A stretch of DNA of 47,715 bases from a virus. Positions within the stretch are counted from its first letter, which is position 1, and each line of letters starts with the position of its first letter. The notes below the pieces were generated by a model. That model had not been told where the DNA came from and did no database searches. It saw only the letters and a program-made list of their open reading frames with translations. The stretch is from positions 1 to 47,715 of IMG/VR virus record IMGVR_UViG_3300019360_000019. One strand, written 5' to 3'. The translations under genes and the position numbers were made by a program. Of the stretch, positions 39,941 to 46,507 are shown one piece after another.

Positions 39941-39976
39941 ACACGTGTAGTCTAGCACTACACGTGTGCGTGTCAA
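39941..39976 (-). promoter_or_regulatory. Leftward operon promoter with perfect inverted repeat
   Basis: Minus strand: TTGACA (39976-39971), 16-base spacer, TAGACT (39954-39949). A perfect inverted repeat ACACGTGTAGT (39941-39951) and ACTACACGTGT (39957-39967), separated by 5 bases, covers the spacer and -10 box; each arm also contains the self-complementary ACACGTGT. This is an operator layout. The XRE protein encoded just upstream (40007-40261) is the natural candidate binder. Confidence 0.7.
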
Positions 39977-40006
39977 GCCCCCGGCGACAAGTAGTAGTGC
40001 AGTGCG

Positions 40007-40261
40007 TCATGTGGCGGGCGCCGGCAGGCGAGCGCCGAGCCCGCGCAGCGCGAGCCGACGCTGTCGCGCCCGGAGCCGTCGGCGCTCGCGGACACGGAGT
40101 GCCTCGATCGCGAGCGCCACGATACGAGGGATCGGCGGTCCATCGGTGCGCTCCCGCTCCCACTCGGCGACTGTCACACGATGCACGTCGAGCGCGTCGG
40201 CGAGCTGCTGCTGCGTGAGCCCGAGGCGCCGTCGCGCGGCGCGTAGGTGAGCGGGCGTCAT
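40007..40261 (-). CDS. XRE-family helix-turn-helix regulator
   Basis: 84 residues, minus strand. LRAARRRLGLTQQQLADALD then VHRVTVAEWERER is a full XRE/Cro-CI helix-turn-helix (residues about 6-45), followed by a very basic tail (RVRERRRLRARQRR). It ends about 30 bases before the operator-bearing promoter of the leftward operon, so it is likely its regulator. Start ATG 40261 lacks a strong ribosome site. Confidence 0.8.
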   Translation of the reverse strand: MTPAHLRAARRRLGLTQQQLADALDVHRVTVAEWERERTDGPPIPRIVALAIEALRVRERRRLRARQRRLALRGLGARLPAPAT

Positions 40262-40313
40262 GGCGATGGTGGCGGCATCCTACCACACCGCCGCCCACCC
40301 GAGCGCTGCCGCG

Positions 40314-40511
40314 TCACCGCATGTCCCAGCGCAGCACGGCGCGCCGGCGCCGCCAGCACACCAGGTGAAAGACCACTCCGCCAGAGGTCACGAGGCCGAC
40401 CGTGATCCGGCGGCCGCACCAGGCGCACCAGGCCGACGCGGTCGTCATCGCCGACGTTGGCGGCCGCGCACGCACCTCGGGGCCACCGTGTCGGGTGCCA
40501 TCGCTCGCCAT
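40314..40511 (-). CDS. Small zinc-ribbon protein
   Basis: 65 residues from ATG 40511 (GAGGG five bases upstream), or 44 residues from ATG 40448. WCAWCGRRITVGLVTSGGVV then FHLVCWRRRR gives CxxC plus a distal H/C pair, a minimal zinc ribbon with a basic C-terminus. Divergent from the membrane-protein gene 26 bases away. Unknown role. Confidence 0.5.
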   Translation of the reverse strand: MASDGTRHGGPEVRARPPTSAMTTASAWCAWCGRRITVGLVTSGGVVFHLVCWRRRRAVLRWDMR

Positions 40512-40537
40512 GCTACCCTCGGGCCAGGAGGCGGGAC

Positions 40538-40936
40538 ATGGTCACTCTTGAAGACACAATCAGGGATCGGGATTGGCTCAGCGACAAGCTGAGCACGCAG
40601 GCCCGGTGGTTCGCGGGCGCCGTCGTCCTCTTGCTCTGGGGCCTCATCTCAGCGCCGGCTCCTCCCGTTCGGTTGTCGGCCACCGCGCTCGTCTTCGTCG
40701 GGCTCCTGGCGATCACGGTGCTCTTCATCGACTTCCTGCAGTACGCAGCCGGCTACATCGCGACCGAGCGCCTAGCGCGCGAGATTCTCCGGCTCGAGGA
40801 TCGGCGCATCGACGGCTACGATCGCCGCGAGCCCTTCTACCGGGCCCGCCGCTGGTGCTTCTGGGGCAAGCAGATCGCGGCCGCCGTCACGTTCGTCGCG
40901 CTCCTCGTCGTGCTCGTGCCCGCGCTGGTCCGATAG
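40538..40936 (+). CDS. Three-TM inner-membrane protein
   Basis: 132 residues, ATG 40538 with AGGAGG. Short cytosolic N-terminus (LEDTIRDRDWLSDKLSTQ), then hydrophobic segments WFAGAVVLLLWGLIS, ALVFVGLLAITVLFIDFL and TFVALLVVLVPALV. The loop carries charged residues (LRLEDRRIDGYDRREPFY). It stands alone on this strand between leftward regulator genes, so it is a candidate prophage-expressed exclusion or immunity membrane protein; that role is inference. Confidence 0.65.
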   Translation: MVTLEDTIRDRDWLSDKLSTQARWFAGAVVLLLWGLISAPAPPVRLSATALVFVGLLAITVLFIDFLQYAAGYIATERLAREILRLEDRRIDGYDRREPFYRARRWCFWGKQIAAAVTFVALLVVLVPALVR

Positions 40937-41162
40937 TTTCGTCGCCGCGGGCCCGGGTAGGGATCGCGCGAGGGAGCCGGGCGCGCGGGTGGATCGTTGC
41001 GCTTCGGCGTCGGTCCCGGCGAGGGCGGGCGCGGGTCCGGGCGCGGCGGTGATGGCCGCGGTGGCGCAGGGCCGCGGCGACCTCTGGTCGGATGGTTCAC
41101 AGATCGTCCTTGCCCTCTTGAGGGCCTTCTCGCGGGCAGCACGGCGGCGGCGGCGAGGATCA

Positions 41163-41621
41163 TTAGCAGCCCGAGACCCCGAGGCGTGCAGCTGCCGAGC
41201 ACCGCATCGCCGCGAGCTCGCCGGCAATCATACTGACCCGGTATGCCTCGCCGTTGGAGCAGGTCGCGCGGATCGAGCCGTCGCTGAGCAGGGTCGCGGA
41301 GGTAATCGTGCCGCAGGGGTGCCCAGCCTTCCGAATCGCTGTGCTGGCGATCTCCTCGGCTCGATTCGAGGGAGAAGAGATCGTCATGCTCTGAGGCGGG
41401 CCGGTGACGAGACGCCAGATAAAGAGCCAGGCGATGAGGCCACCGGCGACAGCAAGCGTGACCCGCCAGGCAACCCGTCGTCGCTTGGCCGCGCGCTCTG
41501 GATCGAACGGCCGCACCGTGCGCCATCCTGTCGCGTCCCCGATGAGCACCCACGCCACGTAGGCAATAGCTCCGATCCCGAGAGCGATGAAGCCGAAGAT
41601 GATCAGTACGGCCGGTTCCAT
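41163..41621 (-). CDS. Two-TM membrane protein with exported domain
   Basis: 152 residues from ATG 41621, minus strand. Two membrane segments (PAVLIIFGFIALGIGAIAYV and VTLAVAGGLIAWLFIWRLV) separated by a basic loop; the C-terminal part (about 85-152), with paired cysteines and the strand pattern TITSATLLSDGSIRATCSNG, would lie outside the cytoplasm. A TATAGA box lies 13 bases before the start. Resembles small bacterial membrane proteins of unknown role; a lysogeny-phase gene next to the repressor is plausible. Confidence 0.6.
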   Translation of the reverse strand: MEPAVLIIFGFIALGIGAIAYVAWVLIGDATGWRTVRPFDPERAAKRRRVAWRVTLAVAGGLIAWLFIWRLVTGPPQSMTISSPSNRAEEIASTAIRKAGHPCGTITSATLLSDGSIRATCSNGEAYRVSMIAGELAAMRCSAAARLGVSGC

Positions 41622-41748
41622 GCGCCGCTCTATACCACGCGCCCGGTCACGACCGCACGACGCCGCGCGTTCAACGCGGGACGAGTGTGCGTATTGCGGA
41701 GCCGCGGAGCCGAGCGACAAAAATTGTCGAGCGGGGCCGCAAATTGCG

Positions 41749-42312
41749 TCACTTGTCGGGGTTCGTCACTTGGCGCCGACCTTCGCCACTCGGCGGCGAT
41801 GTTGACCGGCCGGCCTGCCGGTCGACGAGGTTCAGTAGGTCGAGGAAGCTCTTCCATCGCTCGTTCTGGTTGCGTTCGCGGTACATCTCCACCACGCGGT
41901 TCCAGGTCGAGGTGAATTGAGGATCGGCCAATTCGTCCTCCGTCGCGTAGAGAATGAGCGAGGTTCGCGAACGGGGGTGCAAGGACCGGACCTTTGACGC
42001 GGTGAGGCTGGCTAGTTCGGCGCGCAGCTCGTCATCCTCGACTTGGCTCGCCGCAAGTAGAACGCGCGCCTGGCGGCGCTGCGTCGGGGTGGCGTCCAGC
42101 TTCTCAAGAAATCCTGTGAGTGCCGCGTAGCTCGGCCTGTTCTTGCCTTTGGCGATCATCCCGAAATACTGTTTGCTCGAGACGACCGACGTCGAAAGCT
42201 TATCCTTGGTGAAGCCCTTCCCCTCGCGGCGTTGCTTCGCGAGGAATAGCCTCGCGAGGATCTCCCCTAGGCTCTCCCGTAGTTCCGTCTGAGACGGCAG
42301 CCCCTGGGCCAT
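41749..42312 (-). CDS. Putative phage repressor (leftward)
   Basis: 187 residues from ATG 42312; the frame is open to a GTG at 42369, but that would place the start inside the operator. LGEILARLFLAKQRREGKGF then TKDKLSTSVVSSKQYFGMIA and NRPSYAALTGFLEKL look like a helix-turn-helix domain with long helices (residues about 10-75), followed by helical regions (QRRQARVLLAASQVEDDELR). It is divergent to an XRE Cro-like gene across a short palindromic region, the arrangement of a lysis-lysogeny switch. No LexA-type protease motif is seen. Confidence 0.6.
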   Translation of the reverse strand: MAQGLPSQTELRESLGEILARLFLAKQRREGKGFTKDKLSTSVVSSKQYFGMIAKGKNRPSYAALTGFLEKLDATPTQRRQARVLLAASQVEDDELRAELASLTASKVRSLHPRSRTSLILYATEDELADPQFTSTWNRVVEMYRERNQNERWKSFLDLLNLVDRQAGRSTSPPSGEGRRQVTNPDK

Positions 42313-42346
42313 GGTCAAGGCCGAGGATGGCGCCTTGAAATAATCC

Positions 42347-42376
42347 TTGACAAGCGAGTGAGTGCTCACTCACTAT
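42347..42376 (+). promoter_or_regulatory. Rightward switch promoter and operator
   Basis: TTGACA (42347-42352), 18 bases, then CACTAT (42371-42376) on the plus strand. The inverted repeat GAGTGAG-TG-CTCACTC (42356-42371) fills the spacer. The Cro-like ATG at 42386 is only about ten bases past the -10 box and has no ribosome site, so its mRNA should be leaderless or nearly so. On the other strand the same repeat faces the repressor gene. Confidence 0.6.
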
Positions 42377-42385
42377 CTCTCCACG

Positions 42386-42604
42386 ATGCCTACGCTGATC
42401 TTCCGAAACGAGCAATTGAAGGCCCTACGCGAGGGCCTCGGGCTGTCCCAGGAGGAGTTTGGGCGTCGGCTCGGGGTAACCAAGCAGGCCGTCTCGCAGT
42501 GGGAGACCGGGCAGACCGAGCCGACCATCGAGTCCCTCCTAAAGATCGTCAACGCGACCGGCGCCAAGCTGGATAGCTTCTTTGCCGAGGGCGCGGGCCG
42601 CTAG
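42386..42604 (+). CDS. XRE-family Cro/CI-like regulator
   Basis: 72 residues from ATG 42386 (a GTG at 42362 lies within the promoter). KALREGLGLSQEEFGRRLGV then TKQAVSQWETGQTEPTIESL is a complete XRE helix-turn-helix, with a short C-terminal helix. Divergent from the putative repressor, it probably represses that promoter and commits to lytic growth, or is itself the lysogenic repressor. Starts a rightward run of small genes. Confidence 0.8.
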   Translation: MPTLIFRNEQLKALREGLGLSQEEFGRRLGVTKQAVSQWETGQTEPTIESLLKIVNATGAKLDSFFAEGAGR

Positions 42605-42606
42605 CC

Positions 42607-42804
42607 ATGCCCTCGCGTCTGACCTTCCACTTCTCGGTTGTCCGCGATGCCCTGGTGGTGGAGACCGCGGACGACCCGGCCCACTGGCGGGAGGCCTTCG
42701 GGGACTACTCGCAAGACGGCCGCGCCACGATCACTGACAGCCGGGGCCACGTGTTCCACGTGAACCTGGAGCACTGCGCCTACGTGGAGGTCGAGGCGGC
42801 CTGA
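42607..42804 (+). CDS. Hypothetical small beta protein
   Basis: 65 residues, ATG 42607, two bases after the Cro-like stop. RLTFHFSVVRDALVVETADD and ITDSRGHVFHVNLEHCAYVE suggest a small beta sheet. The stop overlaps the next ATG (TGATG). Unknown function, probably an early gene. Confidence 0.55.
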   Translation: MPSRLTFHFSVVRDALVVETADDPAHWREAFGDYSQDGRATITDSRGHVFHVNLEHCAYVEVEAA

Positions 42805-42983
42805 TGCCGATCATGGTCACGCTCACGGTCGAGTTCCCGGATGCCGCCGACCAGTCCGATCTCGCGCGCCGGGTCGAGACGATCTGCCTCCAGGCGCTCG
42901 AAGCGGCGGGGCTGGACCCGGTCTCGGCGGGCACCGTCGCATGGCGACGCGGCGACCGCCCGCCGGGCGAGAGCGTGCGGTGA
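42804..42983 (+). CDS. Hypothetical 59-residue protein
   Basis: ATG 42804 to TGA 42983, TGATG-coupled at both ends. Ferredoxin-like beginning (MVTLTVEFPDAADQSDLARR) and an alpha helix (VETICLQALEAAGLDPV). Coupling to its neighbours is the main support. No family recognised. Confidence 0.5.
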   Translation: MPIMVTLTVEFPDAADQSDLARRVETICLQALEAAGLDPVSAGTVAWRRGDRPPGESVR

Positions 42984-43096
42984 TGGACCCGCTCGGCGTG
43001 GCCCCGCCCACGAAGCAACGGCTCGGCGCCATCCTGCTCGTCGCCGCACTGGTGGCCGGGATGCTCATCGGCCTGTACCTCGGATGCCCGTCCTGA
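42983..43096 (+). CDS. 37-residue single-TM peptide
   Basis: ATG 42983 to TGA 43096, TGATG-coupled on both sides. A short polar N-terminus, then one transmembrane helix (AILLVAALVAGMLIGLYLG) and CPS at the end. Role unknown; a small membrane peptide among early genes could act on host membrane proteins. Confidence 0.5.
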   Translation: MDPLGVAPPTKQRLGAILLVAALVAGMLIGLYLGCPS

Positions 43097-43419
43097 TGAA
43101 CGCCTTCACCGAGGAGTCCCGCGACGCGCGCCTCGCGCTGAATCTGGAGGGCTTCATCGAGAAGCTCCGCGCGCCGGAGAGCATCCACAAGCTCGTGATG
43201 CTGGCGAAGCCCGCGACGCAGTCGGTCGGCGACTTCGCCCTCGCCGCAATGCTCAATTCCTGTCTCATCGCGGCCATTTTGCGCGGGGACTATCGCTGGG
43301 CCTACGGCACACTCGGCACTTTGTTTCCGGCCGAGGTGACAGATGGCACCTCGGCGATCTCGGCGGTGCCAGACGGAACCAAGCGGTACGCGAAGGTGCC
43401 CGCACGGAGCGGCGGATGA
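43096..43419 (+). CDS. Hypothetical helical protein
   Basis: 107 residues from ATG 43096 (alternative ATG 43084). NAFTEESRDARLALNLEGFI, IHKLVMLAKPATQSVGDFAL and AAMLNSCLIAAILRGDYRWA are well-formed helices, one quite hydrophobic. No family recognised. Confidence 0.55.
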   Translation: MNAFTEESRDARLALNLEGFIEKLRAPESIHKLVMLAKPATQSVGDFALAAMLNSCLIAAILRGDYRWAYGTLGTLFPAEVTDGTSAISAVPDGTKRYAKVPARSGG

Positions 43420-43586
43420 GCACCGGCACGCAGCCGCGCGCCGGTTGTCCGGTCTGCAAGCGCGACGTCGTCGTCGGCAAGAGCGGGCGGATGCGAATGC
43501 ATCCGCAGAAGCTGCGGGTATCCGATCGGTACTGCGCCGGCTCTGGGAAGAAGGCGCCGATGCCCGCCGAGGCGCAGGCGCGATGA
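43416..43586 (+). CDS. 56-residue zinc-binding microprotein
   Basis: ATG 43416 overlaps the previous stop (ATGA); TGA 43586 overlaps the next ATG. CPVCKRDVVVGKSGRMRMHP with a later YCAGSGKK gives CxxC-H-C ligands of a compact zinc finger. Short, but overlaps and motif both support it. Confidence 0.6.
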   Translation: MSTGTQPRAGCPVCKRDVVVGKSGRMRMHPQKLRVSDRYCAGSGKKAPMPAEAQAR

Positions 43587-43972
43587 CCATGGGCGCGGCG
43601 GCCGCGGCCCGCTGGACCGAAGGCATGGTGACGCTCACGCGCCGCGTCACCCGCACGCGCGTGCCGGCGATGCTACGGGGAGGACCCGGACGATCCGACG
43701 TTTTACATCAGGCGGGCCGCTGGTTCGTGGTCCACGTCGAGAGCGGGTATCACGTCCTTTGCTTCGCCGTCGAGTCCGAGGCGCTGGCGGCCGCCGAGAC
43801 CTTGCTCGCGGAGCCGCTCGCGTGGACGGAGGGGCCTCGGACTCTAGAGGACTGGCAGCAGCCATATGTGAACGCCGTTCGCTCGCTCTTCGCCGGGCGC
43901 TTGGCGTGCTGCAAGGCCCGGCCCGAGCCGATGCCGACGCTCTATGTCGATGAAATGGGGGCGGCGCGATGA
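43583..43972 (+). CDS. Hypothetical protein
   Basis: 129 residues, ATGA-coupled. A beta part (GRWFVVHVESGYHVLCFAVE) followed by a helix (SEALAAAETLLAEP) and a C-terminal region with CCKARPEPMPTLYVDE. The first 40 residues are basic and may be a leader or the result of a wrong start; ATG 43625 is an alternative. Unknown function. Confidence 0.55.
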   Translation: MTMGAAAAARWTEGMVTLTRRVTRTRVPAMLRGGPGRSDVLHQAGRWFVVHVESGYHVLCFAVESEALAAAETLLAEPLAWTEGPRTLEDWQQPYVNAVRSLFAGRLACCKARPEPMPTLYVDEMGAAR

Positions 43973-44106
43973 TCTGGCGCCGCGTCCTCTGGCCACCCGA
44001 CATGCCGCTCTCGTGGTTCATTGTCTCGGCGGTCGTCGTCGGGTACGCCATCCTCTTCGTCATCATCCTCGTCCTGCTGTTGATCGGCATCCGGTGGGCA
44101 GCATGA
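43969..44106 (+). CDS. 45-residue single-TM peptide
   Basis: ATG 43969 to TGA 44106, ATGA overlaps with both neighbours. After MIWRRVLWPPDMPLSWF one long membrane helix runs IVSAVVVGYAILFVIILVLL to the end. A second tiny membrane peptide in this early region; unknown role. Confidence 0.55.
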   Translation: MIWRRVLWPPDMPLSWFIVSAVVVGYAILFVIILVLLLIGIRWAA

Positions 44107-44228
44107 CTTCGCGTCGTCGGCAGCGGCGAGGACTGGCCCGGGTCGAGTGGGAGCGCGTGCGGCGTTTCTGGTTCATGGCTGGATTCTTCGATGCGTTCTA
44201 CCGCGATGCGCGCGCGCAGGACAACTGA
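44103..44228 (+). CDS. 41-residue basic peptide
   Basis: ATG 44103 in ATGA overlap. Arginine-rich N-terminus (TSRRRQRRGLARVEWERVRR) then aromatic FWFMAGFFDAFYRDA. Could bind nucleic acid; no family. Support is the coupling only. Confidence 0.45.
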   Translation: MTSRRRQRRGLARVEWERVRRFWFMAGFFDAFYRDARAQDN

Positions 44229-44230
44229 AG

Positions 44231-44428
44231 ATGACCAAGTACGCCGAGGTCGTTCACGCGTTCAAACGCGATCTGATCGCCCGCACGCTGGCCGACTGCG
44301 CCGGCAACCGCTCGGAAGCGGCGCGGCGGCTCGGACTCGAGCGGCAGTACCTCTGCCGGCTCATCAAGGCCTATGGCGTCGAGGATGCGCGGCGCGGGAC
44401 GCACGGGCGCCCGAGGAAGGTGGCGTGA
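44231..44428 (+). CDS. Fis-type helix-turn-helix protein
   Basis: 65 residues, ATG 44231. FKRDLIARTLADCAGNRSEA then ARRLGLERQYLCRLIKAYGV is the Fis/NtrC C-terminal helix-turn-helix (HTH_8), here almost the whole protein. Such stand-alone domains bind DNA as dimers and can bend it, acting in transcription or recombination. Basic tail GTHGRPRKVA. Likely a small regulator of the surrounding early genes. Confidence 0.75.
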   Translation: MTKYAEVVHAFKRDLIARTLADCAGNRSEAARRLGLERQYLCRLIKAYGVEDARRGTHGRPRKVA

Positions 44429-44439
44429 AGGAGACCACG

Positions 44440-44749
44440 ATGACTGCACGCGAAATCCTGGAAGCCGCGGCGGACAAGATCGAGGAGGCAGGCGTGTTCT
44501 GGCGGGGGGATGTCAGCGAGTTCGAGCCGAAGCGGCTCTGCGCGGTCATGGCCATCGCCTATGTCGCCCAGCGCGGTGGCGTCACCAGCGACGCGCCGGA
44601 GTTCAGCCGCCGTCAAGGACGCCCTCACGAGGGAACTCGGGCTCGAGTCGTTCACCCGCATCCTCGGCTGGAACGCCCGGAGCACCGCCGCCGAGGTCGC
44701 GGCCACGATGCGCAACGCGACGAGGTGGGTCAAGGAGGAGGTCGCCTGA
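44440..44749 (+). pseudogene. Frameshifted small gene of phage DUF type
   Basis: Starts at ATG 44440 (AAGGAG seven bases before): MTAREILEAAADKIEEAGVF, then KRLCAVMAIAYVAQRGGVTS. Near 44600 the sensible reading moves one base on to AAVKDALTRELGLESFTRIL, then TAAEVAATMRNATRWVKEEV, ending at TGA 44749 in TGATG with the next gene. One surplus base in AGCCGCCG would explain it. Repaired, it is about 102 residues and resembles small phage proteins with this helix and ILGWNAR-type end. The unshifted frame fuses in frame into the next gene. Confidence 0.6.
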
Positions 44750-45027
44750 TGTGCAACGACTACGACTTCATGCTGGCGAGCCCGGAACCGGCGACGCCAG
44801 TCCCGACACCCGAACAGATTCGCGTGTGGCACGACGAGCAGAACCGTGACGGCTACGTCGACCGCTGCACGCTGACCGACCTCGCCGACTGGTGCGAGAG
44901 CATCATGGCCCGCTGCCTGCGCGAGCGGATCGCTTGCCATACCGACCTCGCCCGGACGGCCATCAAGATTCGCGAGGTGGCCGAGATGCGCGAGCGCTGC
45001 GAGGCGGTAGGAGACGGCCGTCGATGA
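44749..45027 (+). CDS. Hypothetical helical protein
   Basis: 92 residues from ATG 44749. CNDYDFMLASPEPATPVPTP leads into helices (LTDLADWCESIMARCLRERI, TAIKIREVAEMRERCEAVGD). No family recognised. ATGA overlap with the next gene. Confidence 0.55.
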   Translation: MCNDYDFMLASPEPATPVPTPEQIRVWHDEQNRDGYVDRCTLTDLADWCESIMARCLRERIACHTDLARTAIKIREVAEMRERCEAVGDGRR

Positions 45028-45212
45028 GCGCGATCCCGATGATCGCCCGATGCGCGGAGCACCAGTACCCGCATCTCTTCGGCCGCAAGCAGATCCACGT
45101 GCCGCACATCCCGGATTCGCTCCGCGCCGGTCGCGAGACGGCCGACGACCAGGCCTGGATCAAGGCCGAGACCTCGAAGCCGATCCCCGCCGAGTACTTC
45201 GGCGCGGAGTGA
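45024..45212 (+). CDS. 62-residue small protein
   Basis: ATG 45024 in ATGA overlap. MIARCAEHQYPHLFGRKQIH with several histidines and one cysteine near the start, then a charged helix and IPAEYFGAE. Possible metal binding; unknown role. Confidence 0.5.
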   Translation: MSAIPMIARCAEHQYPHLFGRKQIHVPHIPDSLRAGRETADDQAWIKAETSKPIPAEYFGAE

Positions 45213-45243
45213 CCGACCACCTTTCACCGAGGAGGCGTGACCC

Positions 45244-45507
45244 ATGGTCAAGTTCAAGCAGCTCACGAAGGGCGAGCCCACCGACGGACAGGGGCGCTGC
45301 TACTTCATCGCGGGCACCCCGGCCGAGATCAAGTCGATCTCGGAGGGGCCGGCAACCGCGCACGACCCGCAGACCAATCTCCCGATCGTCGCGAAGGCGA
45401 AGGTCGTCGCCAACGGCTACCGCCTCGGCGGCACCTACGGCTTCGCCGACAAGGTCGCCGACCCCGTCACGGCCCTCGTCGACGCCGACGCGCTGATCGA
45501 GGCGTAG
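45244..45507 (+). CDS. Hypothetical small protein
   Basis: 87 residues, GAGGAGG ten bases before ATG 45244. VKFKQLTKGEPTDGQGRCYF, AHDPQTNLPIVAKAKVVANG and YRLGGTYGFADKV suggest a beta protein. Directly precedes the tRNA gene. No family recognised. Confidence 0.55.
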   Translation: MVKFKQLTKGEPTDGQGRCYFIAGTPAEIKSISEGPATAHDPQTNLPIVAKAKVVANGYRLGGTYGFADKVADPVTALVDADALIEA

Positions 45508-45515
45508 CAGTATGA

Positions 45516-45586
45516 TGCAGGGCGGGCGGTCTCGGCCTAGGGCTCATAACCCTGGAGACCCGGTTCAACTCCGGGCCCTGCTACCA
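45516..45586 (+). tRNA. tRNA with CAT anticodon, initiator-like, short D-arm
   Basis: Acceptor TGCAGGG (45516-45522) pairs with CCCTGCT (45576-45582) except for a T:T at 1-72. Anticodon stem TAGGG/CCCTG with loop CTCATAA (45543-45549) gives CAT; T-arm CCCGG-TTCAACT-CCGGG (45559-45575) is perfect, followed by A and an encoded CCA. Three G:C pairs next to the anticodon loop and the unpaired 1-72 are initiator tRNA hallmarks. The D-arm is short: only 15 bases lie between acceptor and anticodon stems (3-bp stem, no clear GG loop motif), so it may be degenerate. Confidence 0.72.
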
Positions 45587-45634
45587 GCTTCCCCGGGGCC
45601 CCGCACTCGGGCGGGCGCGCAGCGCCGGCACACC

Positions 45635-45886
45635 GTGACAGGTGCGCGGCATCCTGCGCGCGAGCCGAAGCAACGGCTGGCCCTGCTCTCTTCTCCCGCC
45701 GACACGAGGCAGCGGCTCATTCCCTTCGCCGGCCAGCGGCCCCGGATGTATCGCGGTCGCGCCACTGCGGCCGCGCCGAGCTGGCCCACCGGGCGTGACT
45801 GGCTCGCGGTGGCCGCCACGATTGCCGCGATCATCGCCTGGTCGTTCGCCGCGCCCGCGATCGCCGCGTTCGTCCACGGGGGCTAG
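45635..45886 (+). CDS. Basic protein with C-terminal TM helix
   Basis: 83 residues from GTG 45635, just after the tRNA; the open frame back to 45512 runs through the tRNA and is not counted. Basic cytosolic part, then a membrane helix near the end (WLAVAATIAAIIAWSFAAPA). ATG 45747 would leave mainly the membrane part. Unknown function. Confidence 0.4.
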   Translation: MTGARHPAREPKQRLALLSSPADTRQRLIPFAGQRPRMYRGRATAAAPSWPTGRDWLAVAATIAAIIAWSFAAPAIAAFVHGG

Positions 45887-45893
45887 GTCGAAA

Positions 45894-46103
45894 ATGTCAC
45901 TGCTCGAGCGAATCAATGCGCAGCTCGTCTCGACCTCTGAGGAACAACATCGGCTGGCATGCCAGGCCGCCGCGCTCCGCAGGGCGCGCACGCTGCTCCA
46001 TGTCGGCGTGCCCGAGGCCGAGGTCATTTCCTCTCTTGAGCGCGAGCTGCTACGGCAGGCCGGCCGAGAGCAGGCCGTCGCGCGCGAGGAGAGCGCCGCG
46101 TGA
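45894..46103 (+). CDS. Hypothetical helical protein
   Basis: 69 residues from ATG 45894. A continuous amphipathic helix (LLERINAQLVSTSEEQHRLA, VISSLERELLRQAGREQAVA), probably a coiled coil. GTGA overlap with the next gene. No family recognised. Confidence 0.55.
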   Translation: MSLLERINAQLVSTSEEQHRLACQAAALRRARTLLHVGVPEAEVISSLERELLRQAGREQAVAREESAA

Positions 46104-46507
46104 AAGCACGGACACCGCAGGCCGAAGGCCACGTCTCCATCAAGCGCATGGCCTCGGGGGCAGACGACAAGCGCGACGAGAGGGGACTGACCATGCAAAC
46201 CCATGATGACTATGACGGGTCCGCAGCGTTCGCGGATCTCCGCAAGCTCGCCGAAGAGATGACGGCTCGTGGTGAGAACCTCATCACGGCGGGCGCACCG
46301 TTCGAGCGGATGGTGATGGAGCAGCAGCGCGGCGGGTTCCTCGTCCGGCAGCTCCCGGATGATCCTCTGGCGTTCCGAATCTCGATCGGCGCCGCGCACG
46401 ACAAGCGTCTCGGCGAGTCAGCCTATCTCGTCTTTCGGGGCGATCCCGCGACCGTGCGCCGGCTCTTGGAGCGCGCCCTCGCCGCGATGACGGCGGTCGC
46501 CGAGTGA
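46100..46507 (+). CDS. Hypothetical protein
   Basis: 135 residues from GTG 46100; ATG 46193 (MQTHDDYDGSAAFADLRKLA) is a likely shorter start of 104 residues, with GAGGGGA upstream. Helix, then strands (GGFLVRQLPDDPLAFRISIG, SAYLVFRGDPATVRRLLERA): a small alpha/beta protein. TGATG to the next gene. Confidence 0.5.
   Translation: MKARTPQAEGHVSIKRMASGADDKRDERGLTMQTHDDYDGSAAFADLRKLAEEMTARGENLITAGAPFERMVMEQQRGGFLVRQLPDDPLAFRISIGAAHDKRLGESAYLVFRGDPATVRRLLERALAAMTAVAE

Noticed and set aside
40837-41163. Leftward 108-residue proline/arginine-rich frame starting at ATG 41163 in TAATG overlap with the membrane-protein gene
   Set aside because: Start coupling is attractive, but the sequence is low-complexity P/R/S typical of GC-rich antisense, another frame looks equally good, and it runs 100 bases into the end of the well-supported 40538-40936 gene on the other strand.
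41715-41729. CGACAA-AAA-TTGTCG inverted repeat downstream of the putative repressor
   Set aside because: Weak stem without a T-run after it on either strand; not enough for a terminator or operator call.
45504-45584. Alternative tRNA acceptor stem GTAGCAG / CTGCTAC
   Set aside because: The seven pairs are perfect, but this would put two extra bases between T-stem and acceptor and lose the CCA end; TGCAGGG / CCCTGCT fits normal tRNA geometry.
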